From positions 1-9,718 of the forward strand of contig NZIN01000024.1 of assembly GCA_002689905.1 (NCBI GenBank): 9,718 nt of DNA. The letters are read 5' to 3'. The stretch comes from Rickettsiales bacterium (lineage in GTDB: Bacteria > Pseudomonadota > Alphaproteobacteria > TMED109). The translations under genes and the position numbers were made by a program. This document shows positions 1 through 6,188 of the stretch, in pieces (positions within the stretch are counted from its first letter, which is position 1; each line of letters begins with the position of its first letter). Under the pieces are notes generated by a model. That model made no database searches. It had not been told where the DNA came from and was given only the letters and a program-made list of their open reading frames with translations.

Positions 1-26
1 AAAAAAAGTAAAAGTTTTATTCTCAT
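1..26 (-). CDS. mltG: Start of a probable mltG (endolytic murein transglycosylase), 5' end only
   Basis: Only the first eight codons plus two bases are inside the window, reading M-R-I-K-L-L-L-F. The ATG overlaps the fabF stop codon in an ATGA arrangement. A good Shine-Dalgarno, AGGAAAGG (minus strand, positions 38-31), lies 4 nt upstream inside the end of fabF, so a translated gene almost certainly begins here. A short basic start followed by hydrophobic residues fits the N-terminal membrane anchor of MltG (YceG family), which trims nascent peptidoglycan at the inner membrane. The family assignment rests mainly on context: mltG commonly follows fabF in alphaproteobacteria. The visible peptide alone cannot prove it, and another membrane or secreted protein is possible. 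The start codon is better supported than the name. Confidence 0.5.
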
Positions 27-1285
27 CTTACCTTTCCTACAATTAAAGAAGCATTTGTTCCTCCAAAACCAAATGAATTAGATAGGGCAGTATTTACTTT
101 TTTTTCTTTAGCATAATTTGGAACTAGATCTATATCTAAAGGATCTTTGCAGGGTTCTTCTAAATTTAATGTAGGGGGCACTATGTCATGAAAGGATGAT
201 AAAATACAAAAAATTGCCTCTACAGCACCAGCTGCTCCCAATAAATGACCAATTGATGATTTAGTAGAACTCATACTTAAAGTCTTTAAATGATTAGAAA
301 ATAGCTTTGTAACTGAACCAAGTTCAATTTCATCTCCCAATGGTGTTGATGTGCCATGAGCATTAATATAATTAATTTCCTCTTTATTAATTTTACCATT
401 TTTGAGTGCTGCTTCCATACACCTGTATCCACCGTTTCCATCAGTAGCAGGTGCAGTAATATGGTATGCATCTCCCGTAAGACCATAACCTAAAACCTCT
501 GCATAAATTTTAGCACCTCTTTTCTTAGCTTTTTCGTATTCCTCTAAAACTACAATTCCGGCTCCTTCACCCATAACAAAACCATCTCTTTTTTTATCCC
601 AAGGCCTTGATGCTTTTTCTGGCTCATTATTAAAATTTGTTGATAATGCTCTTGCAGCGGCAAAACCAGCAATACCTAATCTGCATACAGCAGCTTCAGA
701 ACCTCCTGCAATCATAATATCGGCTTCTCCAGATTTAATTATTCTTGCTGCATCACCTATTGCATGTGCTCCAGTAGAGCAAGCTGTTACAACAGAATGA
801 TTTGGACCTTTTAACCCGTGCTTTATTGAAATCTGACCTGAAGCTAGATTTATTAAGCAAGACGGTATAAAAAATGGGCTCATCCGTTTTGGACCTTTTT
901 CCACTAATGTTTCATTAGCCTTTGCTATAGATTGCAAACCTCCTATGCCTGAACCAATCAATACTCCAGCTCTTTTAGAAGCCTCTTCACTGAGTTTACC
1001 AATATCTGAGTCTGTAATAGCTTGATCTGCCGCAGCTATAGCATATAAAATAAAATCATCTACTTTTCTTTGATCTTTTGGTTCTAAGAATAGATTAGCA
1101 TCGAAGCCATATTTTTCGTGGTTTGCTGGAATTTGTCCTGCAATTTTTACATTTAAATCATCGGTCTCAAATGAAGTAATTTTCCTTATTCCCGATTTAG
1201 AATTAATTAAAAGATCCCACGTATCTTGTAAGTTAGCAGCTAGTGGGCTTACCATTCCTATACCGGTTACGACAACCCTTTTCAT
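23..1285 (-). CDS. fabF: 3-oxoacyl-ACP synthase II (beta-ketoacyl-ACP synthase)
   Basis: This is the condensing enzyme of type II fatty-acid elongation. It takes an acyl chain on its active cysteine and condenses it with malonyl-ACP, releasing CO2, in the cytoplasm. The 420-residue length is normal for FabF. The thiolase-fold catalytic set is complete: nucleophile Cys169 in TACSTGAHA, His310 in NAHGTSTPLGD, Lys342 and His347 in TKSSIGHLLG, and the C-terminal gating/glycine loop SFGFGGTN near 404-411. The start follows the acpP stop by 6 nt. No clear Shine-Dalgarno precedes it, so translation may be coupled to acpP. The two histidine-type active-site residues argue for FabF or FabB rather than FabH. 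The FabF call over FabB follows from length, the overall match and the position after acpP. The gene is intact. Confidence 0.97.
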   Translation of the reverse strand: MKRVVVTGIGMVSPLAANLQDTWDLLINSKSGIRKITSFETDDLNVKIAGQIPANHEKYGFDANLFLEPKDQRKVDDFILYAIAAADQAITDSDIGKLSEEASKRAGVLIGSGIGGLQSIAKANETLVEKGPKRMSPFFIPSCLINLASGQISIKHGLKGPNHSVVTACSTGAHAIGDAARIIKSGEADIMIAGGSEAAVCRLGIAGFAAARALSTNFNNEPEKASRPWDKKRDGFVMGEGAGIVVLEEYEKAKKRGAKIYAEVLGYGLTGDAYHITAPATDGNGGYRCMEAALKNGKINKEEINYINAHGTSTPLGDEIELGSVTKLFSNHLKTLSMSSTKSSIGHLLGAAGAVEAIFCILSSFHDIVPPTLNLEEPCKDPLDIDLVPNYAKEKKVNTALSNSFGFGGTNASLIVGKVR

Positions 1286-1291
1286 ATTAAA

Positions 1292-1525
1292 CTAAATATT
1301 TTCTTCTATGTAACTGATAGCATCTTTGACTGTCACTATTTTTTCTGCAATGTCATCGGGTATTTCACAACTAAACTCTTCTTCAAACGCCATCACTAAT
1401 TCAACTGTATCTAAACTATCAGCACCTAAATCATCGATAAATGATGCTGTATCTGTTACCTTTTCTTCATCAACACCAAGGTGTTCAATTACTATTTTTT
1501 TTACTCTTTCTGAAATATCACTCAT
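1292..1525 (-). CDS. acpP: Acyl carrier protein
   Basis: This is the small acidic carrier that holds growing acyl chains as thioesters on a 4'-phosphopantetheine arm and delivers them to FabD, FabG and FabF. At 77 residues it has the usual length. The modification site is Ser37 in the D-S-L motif (GADSLDT), followed by the acidic recognition helix (VELVMAFEEEF). Cys53 lies just after that helix, where many ACPs have a small residue. Translation starts at the ATG with AAAGG about 8 nt upstream, a better ribosome site than fabF has, which fits the high demand for ACP. The gene lies between fabG (82-nt gap) and fabF (6-nt gap), and the gap may carry its own promoter or an mRNA structure. Confidence 0.98.
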   Translation of the reverse strand: MSDISERVKKIVIEHLGVDEEKVTDTASFIDDLGADSLDTVELVMAFEEEFSCEIPDDIAEKIVTVKDAISYIEENI

Positions 1526-1553
1526 TTTAATACCTTTCTTTTAGAAATAAATA

Positions 1554-1579
1554 ACTATACTATTTTTTAAATTTTTCAA
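1554..1579 (-). promoter_or_regulatory. Weak candidate promoter in the fabG-acpP gap
   Basis: On the minus strand, TTGAAA (1579-1574) is followed by TATAGT (1559-1554), the same -10-like hexamer proposed for fabD. The spacer is only 14 nt, short for a sigma-70-type promoter, and A/T-rich DNA yields such matches easily. It would give an acpP leader of roughly 20 nt. I list it because acpP often needs more transcript than its neighbours. It is weak evidence. Confidence 0.2.
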
Positions 1580-1604
1580 ATACTTTATATTAAATTTAAA
1601 AAAT
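1562..1604. repeat. 13-bp perfect A/T-only inverted repeat between fabG and acpP
   Basis: ATTTTTTAAATTT at 1562-1574 is matched by its exact reverse complement, AAATTTAAAAAAT, at 1592-1604, with a 17-nt loop. It starts 4 nt past the fabG stop on the transcribed strand. In the mRNA it would form a long all-A/U stem between fabG and acpP. It lacks the GC stem and U-run of an intrinsic terminator, so if functional it is more likely a processing or stabilising element. The low complexity of the DNA raises the chance of coincidence. Confidence 0.5.
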
Positions 1605-1607
1605 TAA

Positions 1608-2348
1608 CTACATTAACATTCCTCCATTTACATGAATTGTCTGTCCTGTAATATAACTAGCTTTATCACTTGCTAAGAATTTAGTCAAACTAGATATATC
1701 ATCTGGAACTCCGATTCTCTTCATTGGAATATTCTCAATAATACCTTGTTCATTTTTTTCCAGAATATCACTGGTCATAGAAGTATTAATAAATCCAGGA
1801 GCAATACAATTTATAGTAATTCCTCTACTAGCTACTTCCAATGCAATTGATTTTGTCATTCCTTCTAAACCTGCCTTAGAAGCAGCATAATTAGCTTGAC
1901 CTATATTTCCTGATGAACCTACTATTGAGGATATGTTGATAATTCTTCCAAACCTATTTTTTATCATCATCTTTAATATATCCTTAGTAAGAAAAAATGT
2001 ACTGTTTAGGTTCAAATTTATAACATTCAACCATTCATCTTCTTTCATTCTTAGAGTTAAATTATCTTTTGTAATACCTGCATTATTAATTAATATATCA
2101 ATTCTATTATCAAATTTATCTTTAATAGTATTAATAATATCTAATATATTTTTATGGTCACTAAAATCGCAAGCTACATAGTTTGCTTTATTGTTTAATT
2201 TTTGAGATAATTTTTCTAACTTTGCTTCATTAGTACCAGTTAGTAAAAGATTATTACTTTCTGAATCAAATATATTTACAATTTCAGTACCGATACCTCC
2301 AGTAGCTCCAGTAATTAATATATTTTTATTTTCAATTTTAACTTTCAT
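1608..2348 (-). CDS. fabG: 3-oxoacyl-ACP reductase
   Basis: FabG is the NADPH-dependent short-chain dehydrogenase that reduces the 3-keto group made by FabF to the 3-hydroxyacyl-ACP. The 246-residue protein shows the full classical SDR layout: nucleotide loop TGATGGIG (13-20), NNAG (88-91), the structural/catalytic Asn113, catalytic Ser141 in the ISSIVG strand, and the Tyr154-x3-Lys158 pair in QANYAASK. The C-terminal VNGGMLM resembles the E. coli FabG ending. The start codon lies inside the fabD stop region: the genes overlap by 11 nt (2338-2348), with GAGAG 6 nt upstream as a weak ribosome site, so translational coupling to fabD is likely. SDRs are easily confused, but the fab context makes FabG secure. 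Confidence 0.97.
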   Translation of the reverse strand: MKVKIENKNILITGATGGIGTEIVNIFDSESNNLLLTGTNEAKLEKLSQKLNNKANYVACDFSDHKNILDIINTIKDKFDNRIDILINNAGITKDNLTLRMKEDEWLNVINLNLNSTFFLTKDILKMMIKNRFGRIINISSIVGSSGNIGQANYAASKAGLEGMTKSIALEVASRGITINCIAPGFINTSMTSDILEKNEQGIIENIPMKRIGVPDDISSLTKFLASDKASYITGQTIHVNGGMLM

Positions 2349-3288
2349 TATTTTCTCTCATAAATAGTTCAATGGATTTAATAGAAGACAAAGTATTAGT
2401 AGTACAGTGATGTGGAGCGTTCATTCGTTTAATTATATTAGATAATGTACTGCCATTGCCTATCTCAAAAAATGAGTTTACGTTTTTATTAAACATGTAA
2501 TTCATAGATTCATACCATTTAACTGTTGAAAAAGTTTGACTAATTAAAGATTTTTTTAAGTCTTCTACATCTATGAATGGTTTGGCTGTGTAATTGGTTA
2601 TTATTGGAATAGTAGGTTTATTGAAGTCAAAACTGAGAAAGGCATTTTGTAATTTTTTTGCGGTGTCTTTCATATATTCACAGTGGAATGGTGCACTTAC
2701 TAATAGCTTTATAGCTTTTAGTTTTTTTTCCTTTGCTATAACTAATAACTTATCAATAGCTTCTGTATCGCCAGAAACTACTATTTGATTAATTGAATTA
2801 TAATTTGCTATATCACATACTAAGTTGTTTGGTAATAACTCTAATAACTTTTTAACTTTATCAATTTCTATCCCTATCAAAGCAGCCATTGCTCCTTTTC
2901 CCTTAGGTAAAGCCTGTTGCATACTTAATCCTCTATTTTTTAATAACTTTGCTACTTCTCTTACACTTAATGTGTTAGTAGCAGCTAAAGCAGTGTATTC
3001 TCCTAATGAATGTCCAGCACAAAAACTTATGTTATTAAGATCAAATCCAAAATCCTTTTTTAAAACCTCCAATATAGCTATGGAAACTGCCATAATTGCT
3101 GGTTGTGTATTTTCAGTTAAAGTTAACTCCTCTAAGGGCCCATTAAATATAATTCTAGAAAGATTTTGTGACAAACTATCATCAATATTTAAAAAAACAT
3201 CTTTGGCTACCACAAAACTGTCATAGAACTCCTTACCCATACCTACTTTTTGAGAACCTTGACCTGGAAAAACTATACTTTTTAACAT
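2338..3288 (-). CDS. fabD: Malonyl-CoA:ACP transacylase
   Basis: FabD transfers malonyl from CoA to acyl carrier protein, supplying the extender unit for elongation. The 316-residue length is typical. Visible motifs are the N-terminal GQGSQ (9-13), the nucleophile elbow GHSLGEYTA with Ser94, Arg119, which binds the malonyl carboxylate, catalytic His202 in APFHCEYM, and NQIVVSG near 167-173. The start is supported by AGAAGG on the minus strand (3298-3293), 4 nt before the ATG. The gene is the first of the minus-strand fab cluster and faces rpsF across 103 bp. Its probable promoter is listed separately. Nothing suggests damage. Confidence 0.97.
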   Translation of the reverse strand: MLKSIVFPGQGSQKVGMGKEFYDSFVVAKDVFLNIDDSLSQNLSRIIFNGPLEELTLTENTQPAIMAVSIAILEVLKKDFGFDLNNISFCAGHSLGEYTALAATNTLSVREVAKLLKNRGLSMQQALPKGKGAMAALIGIEIDKVKKLLELLPNNLVCDIANYNSINQIVVSGDTEAIDKLLVIAKEKKLKAIKLLVSAPFHCEYMKDTAKKLQNAFLSFDFNKPTIPIITNYTAKPFIDVEDLKKSLISQTFSTVKWYESMNYMFNKNVNSFFEIGNGSTLSNIIKRMNAPHHCTTNTLSSIKSIELFMRENNES

Positions 3289-3313
3289 TATACCTTCTTT
3301 TTTCTATTTAATT

Positions 3314-3341
3314 ACTATAAAATATAAAATAAAACTTGCAA
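3314..3341 (-). promoter_or_regulatory. Candidate fabD (fab cluster) promoter
   Basis: Read on the minus strand, TTGCAA (3341-3336) and TATAGT (3319-3314) are separated by 16 nt. Transcription would start near 3307, giving a leader of about 20 nt that includes the AGAAGG ribosome site of fabD. The -35 matches TTGACA at four of six positions and the -10 matches TATAAT at five of six. It shares its -35 bases with the divergent rpsF promoter. No experimental start is known to me. Confidence 0.5.
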
Positions 3342-3343
3342 GT
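3334..3343. repeat. 10-bp palindrome ACTTGCAAGT at the centre of the divergent region
   Basis: This perfect palindrome lies near the middle of the fabD-rpsF spacer and is the most GC-rich spot in it. Its TTGCAA core (3336-3341) reads the same on both strands and falls at the -35 position of both proposed promoters. It could equally be a half-site pair for a dimeric regulator. The sequence does not decide between these. Confidence 0.55.
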
Positions 3344-3363
3344 AACTCAAATTTTACTATATT
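3336..3363 (+). promoter_or_regulatory. Candidate rpsF operon promoter
   Basis: TTGCAA (3336-3341) and TATATT (3358-3363) are 16 nt apart, a reasonable sigma-70-type pair with a five-of-six -10. Transcription would begin near 3370, leaving about 22 nt of A/T-rich leader before the rpsF ATG. That leader has no Shine-Dalgarno. The -35 is the same six base pairs used by the proposed fabD promoter on the other strand. Confidence 0.5.
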
Positions 3364-3391
3364 TCAATTTTTACTAAGTTAATAATAAATT

Positions 3392-3775
3392 ATGCAATTA
3401 TATGAAACTATATATATAGTCAAGCAAGACTTAGATACTAAAACATTGAAAGATGTAGAGGATAAATATGATAATCTTCTTAAATTAAATAAAGCTACCG
3501 TTGAATACAGAGAAAACTGGGGGCTTAGAAGCCTAGCTTATAAAATACAAAACTATAAAAAAGGCTATTATTATTTGTTAGTTTTTAATGGAGAAAGTGA
3601 AGCAGTAAATGAATTAGAAAGAAATTTTAGAATAGACGAAAATGTTATTAGATTCCTTACCTCTAAAATAACTAATATACCTACTGAACCTTCACCAATA
3701 ATGAAGTATAAAATTGAAAAAGAAAATGCTGAAAGCATGATAAATGAAGCTAATTTAACTTCTAATGAGAGTTAA
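3392..3775 (+). CDS. rpsF: Small ribosomal subunit protein bS6
   Basis: S6 binds 16S rRNA as a partner of S18 in the platform of the 30S subunit. The 127-residue protein shows the family pattern: N-terminal beta strand LYETIYIVKQDL, central NWGLRSLAYKIQNYKKGYYYLLVF (about 42-65), then an ELERNFRIDENVIRFLT helix-strand unit. Beyond residue 100 comes a charged tail without clear structure, as is usual for S6. The ATG has no recognisable Shine-Dalgarno, the upstream DNA being A/T only. The start is chosen because the conserved fold begins at residue 2. It heads the plus-strand operon, next to rpsR as in most bacteria. Confidence 0.96.
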   Translation: MQLYETIYIVKQDLDTKTLKDVEDKYDNLLKLNKATVEYRENWGLRSLAYKIQNYKKGYYYLLVFNGESEAVNELERNFRIDENVIRFLTSKITNIPTEPSPIMKYKIEKENAESMINEANLTSNES

Positions 3776-3776
3776 A

Positions 3777-4061
3777 ATGAGAAATATGAGAAATAATAGA
3801 GATAGTAATAGCAGAAAAAGCAATAATACTAAAAATCAGCTTTTCACTAAAAAATATAAAAGTTGTCCTTTTAGCAATAAAAATTCTCCAGTTATAGATT
3901 ATAAAAATGTTAAGCTTTTAGAAAAATATATTTCTGAAAAAGGTAAGATTATGCCTAGTAGAATTAGCTTTGTGTCAACTTCTAAACAGAGATTGCTATC
4001 TAAAGCTATAAAAAAAGCAAGAACATTAGCTCTTATATCTCATGTAGGAAAATCAAGATAA
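3777..4061 (+). CDS. rpsR: Small ribosomal subunit protein bS18
   Basis: S18 pairs with S6 on the 30S platform. The diagnostic core is present: KSCPFS, then the LLEKYISEKGKIMPSRISFVSTSKQRLLSKAIKKAR stretch ending in ALISHVGKSR (the block KIMPSR matches the usual KI-PsR). The N-terminus is a long Arg/Asn/Ser-rich tail, as is common in alphaproteobacteria. Three in-frame ATGs are possible: 3765 (98 residues, overlapping rpsF by 11 nt), 3777 (94 residues, one base after the rpsF stop) and 3786. I prefer 3777 because GAG lies 5 nt upstream and the junction is tight. The choice is not certain. Only one cysteine remains, so this is a zinc-independent form. Its stop overlaps the rplI start by one base (TAATG). 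Confidence 0.93.
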   Translation: MRNMRNNRDSNSRKSNNTKNQLFTKKYKSCPFSNKNSPVIDYKNVKLLEKYISEKGKIMPSRISFVSTSKQRLLSKAIKKARTLALISHVGKSR

Positions 4062-4519
4062 TGGATATTATACTATTAGAAAAAATTACTAAACTAGGTA
4101 ATATTGGAGAAGTAGTTAAAGTCAAAGATGGTTTTGCTAGAAATTATTTGTTCCCAAATAAAAAAGCAATTAGAGCAACGGAAGACAACAAAAAAGTATT
4201 TGAACAAAAAAAAGAAGAGCTAGAGAAACTGAATTCTGAAAAAATTAAAACTGCCAAAGAGACCTTAAAAGTTATTCCTGAGAACATTACACTTATTAGA
4301 GAAGCTAGTGAACAAGGAGCATTATTTGGATCCGTAACATCCAGAGATATAGTTAAAGAGATCAATAATGATAAACTTAATATATCTGCTAAAGACGTTA
4401 TTCTTAAATATAATATAAAAAATATAGGTGATTATGTGTCAGAAGTCATGCTTCATCCTGAAGTCACTAAAAAAATTAATATAAAAGTAAAAAGTTCTGA
4501 AGAATCATCTGTGAATTAA
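4061..4519 (+). CDS. rplI: Large ribosomal subunit protein bL9
   Basis: L9 binds 23S rRNA at the base of the L1 stalk and helps keep reading frame. The 152-residue protein has the classic N-terminal domain MDIILLEKITKLGNIGEVVKVK with DGFARNYLFPNKKA, a lysine/glutamate-rich connecting helix at roughly 45-75, and a C-terminal domain with EQGALFGSVTSRDI near 92-105. The start overlaps the rpsR stop by one base, and AGGAA about 10 nt upstream is a weak ribosome site, so coupling to rpsR is likely. After the stop comes an A/T-rich spacer with a run of ten T, but no stem that would make a convincing intrinsic terminator. Confidence 0.97.
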   Translation: MDIILLEKITKLGNIGEVVKVKDGFARNYLFPNKKAIRATEDNKKVFEQKKEELEKLNSEKIKTAKETLKVIPENITLIREASEQGALFGSVTSRDIVKEINNDKLNISAKDVILKYNIKNIGDYVSEVMLHPEVTKKINIKVKSSEESSVN

Positions 4520-4554
4520 TTTTTATATTTTTTTTTTATTTATTTATTTCTAAT

Positions 4555-4563
4555 TTATCCACA
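4555..4563 (+). promoter_or_regulatory. Perfect DnaA box 1 (TTATCCACA)
   Basis: It is an exact match to the high-affinity DnaA 9-mer TTATCCACA. It lies 36 nt after the rplI stop, just downstream of the T-rich and TTTA-repeat tract that could be easily melted DNA. It has the same orientation as box 2. Confidence 0.75.
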
Positions 4564-4610
4564 TTATAAACACAAAAAATAAAACCTAGATCTTCAATTT
4601 AAACATAAGG

Positions 4611-4619
4611 TTATCCACA
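4611..4619 (+). promoter_or_regulatory. Perfect DnaA box 2 (TTATCCACA)
   Basis: This is a second exact DnaA 9-mer in the same orientation, 56 bp from box 1 start to start and 71 nt before the dnaB ATG. The first TTAATTAAGA copy follows after 2 nt. By a rough base-composition estimate, two exact matches in 171 bp are very unlikely by chance. Confidence 0.75.
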
Positions 4620-4621
4620 AG

Positions 4622-4655
4622 TTAATTAAGACAAATATTATTTTTTTAATTAAGA
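4622..4655 (+). repeat. Direct repeat TTAATTAAGA x2 beside DnaA box 2
   Basis: TTAATTAAGA occurs at 4622-4631 and again at 4646-4655, 24 bp apart. The TTAATTAA core is itself an 8-bp palindrome, so the two copies could also pair with each other. Their place between the second DnaA box and dnaB suggests an operator or unwinding element, but no known site name fits. Confidence 0.5.
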
Positions 4656-4690
4656 GTTTATTTTCCTTTGTTTTTAATAAATAATTTATT

Positions 4691-6187
4691 ATGGAAAAAA
4701 ACAAATTTCTTACAAACGTCAATGTACTTAATAATCTTAATAGAGAGAACAACTCACAACCACATGACAATGAAGCTGAGGAGATTCTCTTAGGTGCTTT
4801 GATTAGTGATAATAGCTCTATAGAAAATATAGAAAATGGTTTAGCTGATTATCATTTCTATGTTCCCATGATAGGAAGAATATTTAAAGCAGTTGAAGAA
4901 CTAACAAATAAAGATCAGATAGCAAACCCTTTAACCTTAGATCATTATTTTTCTGATGACACGGCCTTCAACGAGATAGGTGGGAAAAAATATTTATCTA
5001 GCCTTTGTGAAGGCAATCTTGGATCTAGCATTGTCAAAGATTACGCTAATTTAATAATTGAATTATATAATAAGAGAGAATTAATAAAAATAGCCCAAAA
5101 TATTATTTCAAGTTCTCAAAAGTTAGATTATGAAAAGAACTCTGCAGATTTAATTGAAGAAGTAGAAGCAAAACTTTATGATATTACGGAAAATAAACAT
5201 TCTGAAAAAAACAAATTGCTTTCCTTTTCTGAATCAATAAATCAAGCTATGTTATCAGCTAAAGTAGCTCATAAAAATAAAGGCAAACTATCTGGTATAT
5301 CTTCAGGCTTTTTAGCTGTAGATGATTTATTAGGTGGATTACATAAATCAGACTTAATAATACTTGCAGGAAGACCATCGATGGGGAAAACTGCTTTAGC
5401 TACAAATATGGCTTATAATGCCGCTTCAAATAAAAAAGAAGGCAAGTCAGTAGCTTTTTTTTCATTGGAAATGTCTGCAGAACAGTTAGCAAATAGAATA
5501 TTAGCTGAACAAGCATCTTTATCTTCAGATCAAATTAGAAGAGGTAAATTAACTAAAGAAGATTTTGCTAACTTATCAATAGTTAGTAAAGAAATTTCTA
5601 ATAATAAACTTTTTATAGATGATACACCTTCAATAAGTGTTTCAACGTTAAGAACTAGAGCTAGAAGGTTAAAAAGGAAATTAGAAAATGGAGAACTAGG
5701 TCTCATTGTGGTTGATTACTTACAACTAATGAGAGGTAGTAGAAAATATGAAAATAGAGTACAAGAAATTTCTGAAATAACTCAAGGATTAAAATCTGTT
5801 GCTAAGGAGTTAAATGTTCCAATTTTAGCTTTATCCCAATTATCAAGAGCTGTAGAGCAAAGAGAAGATAAAAGACCTCACCTTGCAGATTTAAGAGAAT
5901 CTGGTACCATTGAACAAGATGCTGATGTAGTAGTTTTTATCTTTAGACAAGAATATTATGAAGAGAGATCTGAGCCTAAATCATCTGGAACTGAAACTTC
6001 AGTGTCTTTTCATGAAAGATATATTAAGTGGCAAGAAAATTTGAAAAAATGTAAAAATATTGCTGATGTAATTGTAGCGAAGCAAAGACATGGACCTATA
6101 GGCTCTTTGCAACTACATTTTGAATCTAAATATACCAAATTTTCAAACCTCACTGATGAAAAAAATCAGCCCAAAAATACTACATGA
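4691..6187 (+). CDS. dnaB: Replicative DNA helicase DnaB
   Basis: DnaB is the hexameric ATP-driven helicase that unwinds DNA at the fork and recruits primase. The 498-residue protein has the N-terminal DnaB domain (about 23-125, starting PHDNEAEEILLGAL), a linker, and the RecA-like domain from about 200. Key residues are intact: Walker A GRPSMGKT (227-234), catalytic Glu260 in FFSLEM, Walker B LIVVDYLQL ending near 346, SQLSR (382-386) and the arginine-finger segment KQRHGPIG (464-471, Arg466). An insertion around 426-456 (rich in E, S and K) resembles that of alphaproteobacterial DnaB. The ATG lacks a Shine-Dalgarno. The next upstream gene is 171 nt away, with two DnaA boxes between. alr follows after a single base. 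Confidence 0.97.
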   Translation: MEKNKFLTNVNVLNNLNRENNSQPHDNEAEEILLGALISDNSSIENIENGLADYHFYVPMIGRIFKAVEELTNKDQIANPLTLDHYFSDDTAFNEIGGKKYLSSLCEGNLGSSIVKDYANLIIELYNKRELIKIAQNIISSSQKLDYEKNSADLIEEVEAKLYDITENKHSEKNKLLSFSESINQAMLSAKVAHKNKGKLSGISSGFLAVDDLLGGLHKSDLIILAGRPSMGKTALATNMAYNAASNKKEGKSVAFFSLEMSAEQLANRILAEQASLSSDQIRRGKLTKEDFANLSIVSKEISNNKLFIDDTPSISVSTLRTRARRLKRKLENGELGLIVVDYLQLMRGSRKYENRVQEISEITQGLKSVAKELNVPILALSQLSRAVEQREDKRPHLADLRESGTIEQDADVVVFIFRQEYYEERSEPKSSGTETSVSFHERYIKWQENLKKCKNIADVIVAKQRHGPIGSLQLHFESKYTKFSNLTDEKNQPKNTT

Positions 6188-6188
6188 G

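Larger units (their letters stand above)
4520..4690. promoter_or_regulatory. 171-bp A/T-rich region before dnaB with DnaA sites
   Basis: This is the longest non-coding stretch in the window, with about 25 G+C bases in 171 (near 15%). In order it holds a T10 run (4528-4537), a TTTA-repeat tract (about 4537-4549), a perfect DnaA box, a degenerate box TTATAAACA (4564-4572), a second perfect DnaA box, and two copies of TTAATTAAGA. I found no promoter with convincing spacing and no Shine-Dalgarno before dnaB. The contents suggest DnaA-controlled dnaB expression or a DnaA-loading locus such as an origin. Confidence 0.6.

Noticed and set aside
2825..3226. 133-codon plus-strand open frame antisense to fabD, with similar shorter ones at 1326-1544, 1933-2181 and 2594-2788
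   Set aside because: Each lies fully opposite a well-conserved fab gene, shows no recognisable domain and has no ribosome site. They are by-products of the AT-rich codon use of the real genes.
4144..4365. Minus-strand open frame inside rplI, with others inside fabF (286-486) and cvpA (7453-7698)
   Set aside because: They overlap clear protein families and carry low-complexity Ser/Phe/Leu or Lys/Ile sequence, as expected from shadow frames.
4520..4545. T10 tract after rplI as an intrinsic terminator
   Set aside because: There is no GC-containing stem before the T run, only A/T sequence. Rho-dependent termination or read-through into dnaB cannot be excluded.
4520..4690. Firm call of a chromosomal origin
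   Set aside because: Two perfect boxes and A/T-rich DNA are suggestive, but skew and genome context are not visible, and genes on both sides run in the same direction. I kept it as a hypothesis only.
6120..6188. Longer start for alr inside dnaB
   Set aside because: The extra 23 residues are the dnaB end read in another frame. The conserved Alr sequence begins after the ATG at 6189, and that start leaves a one-base gap.
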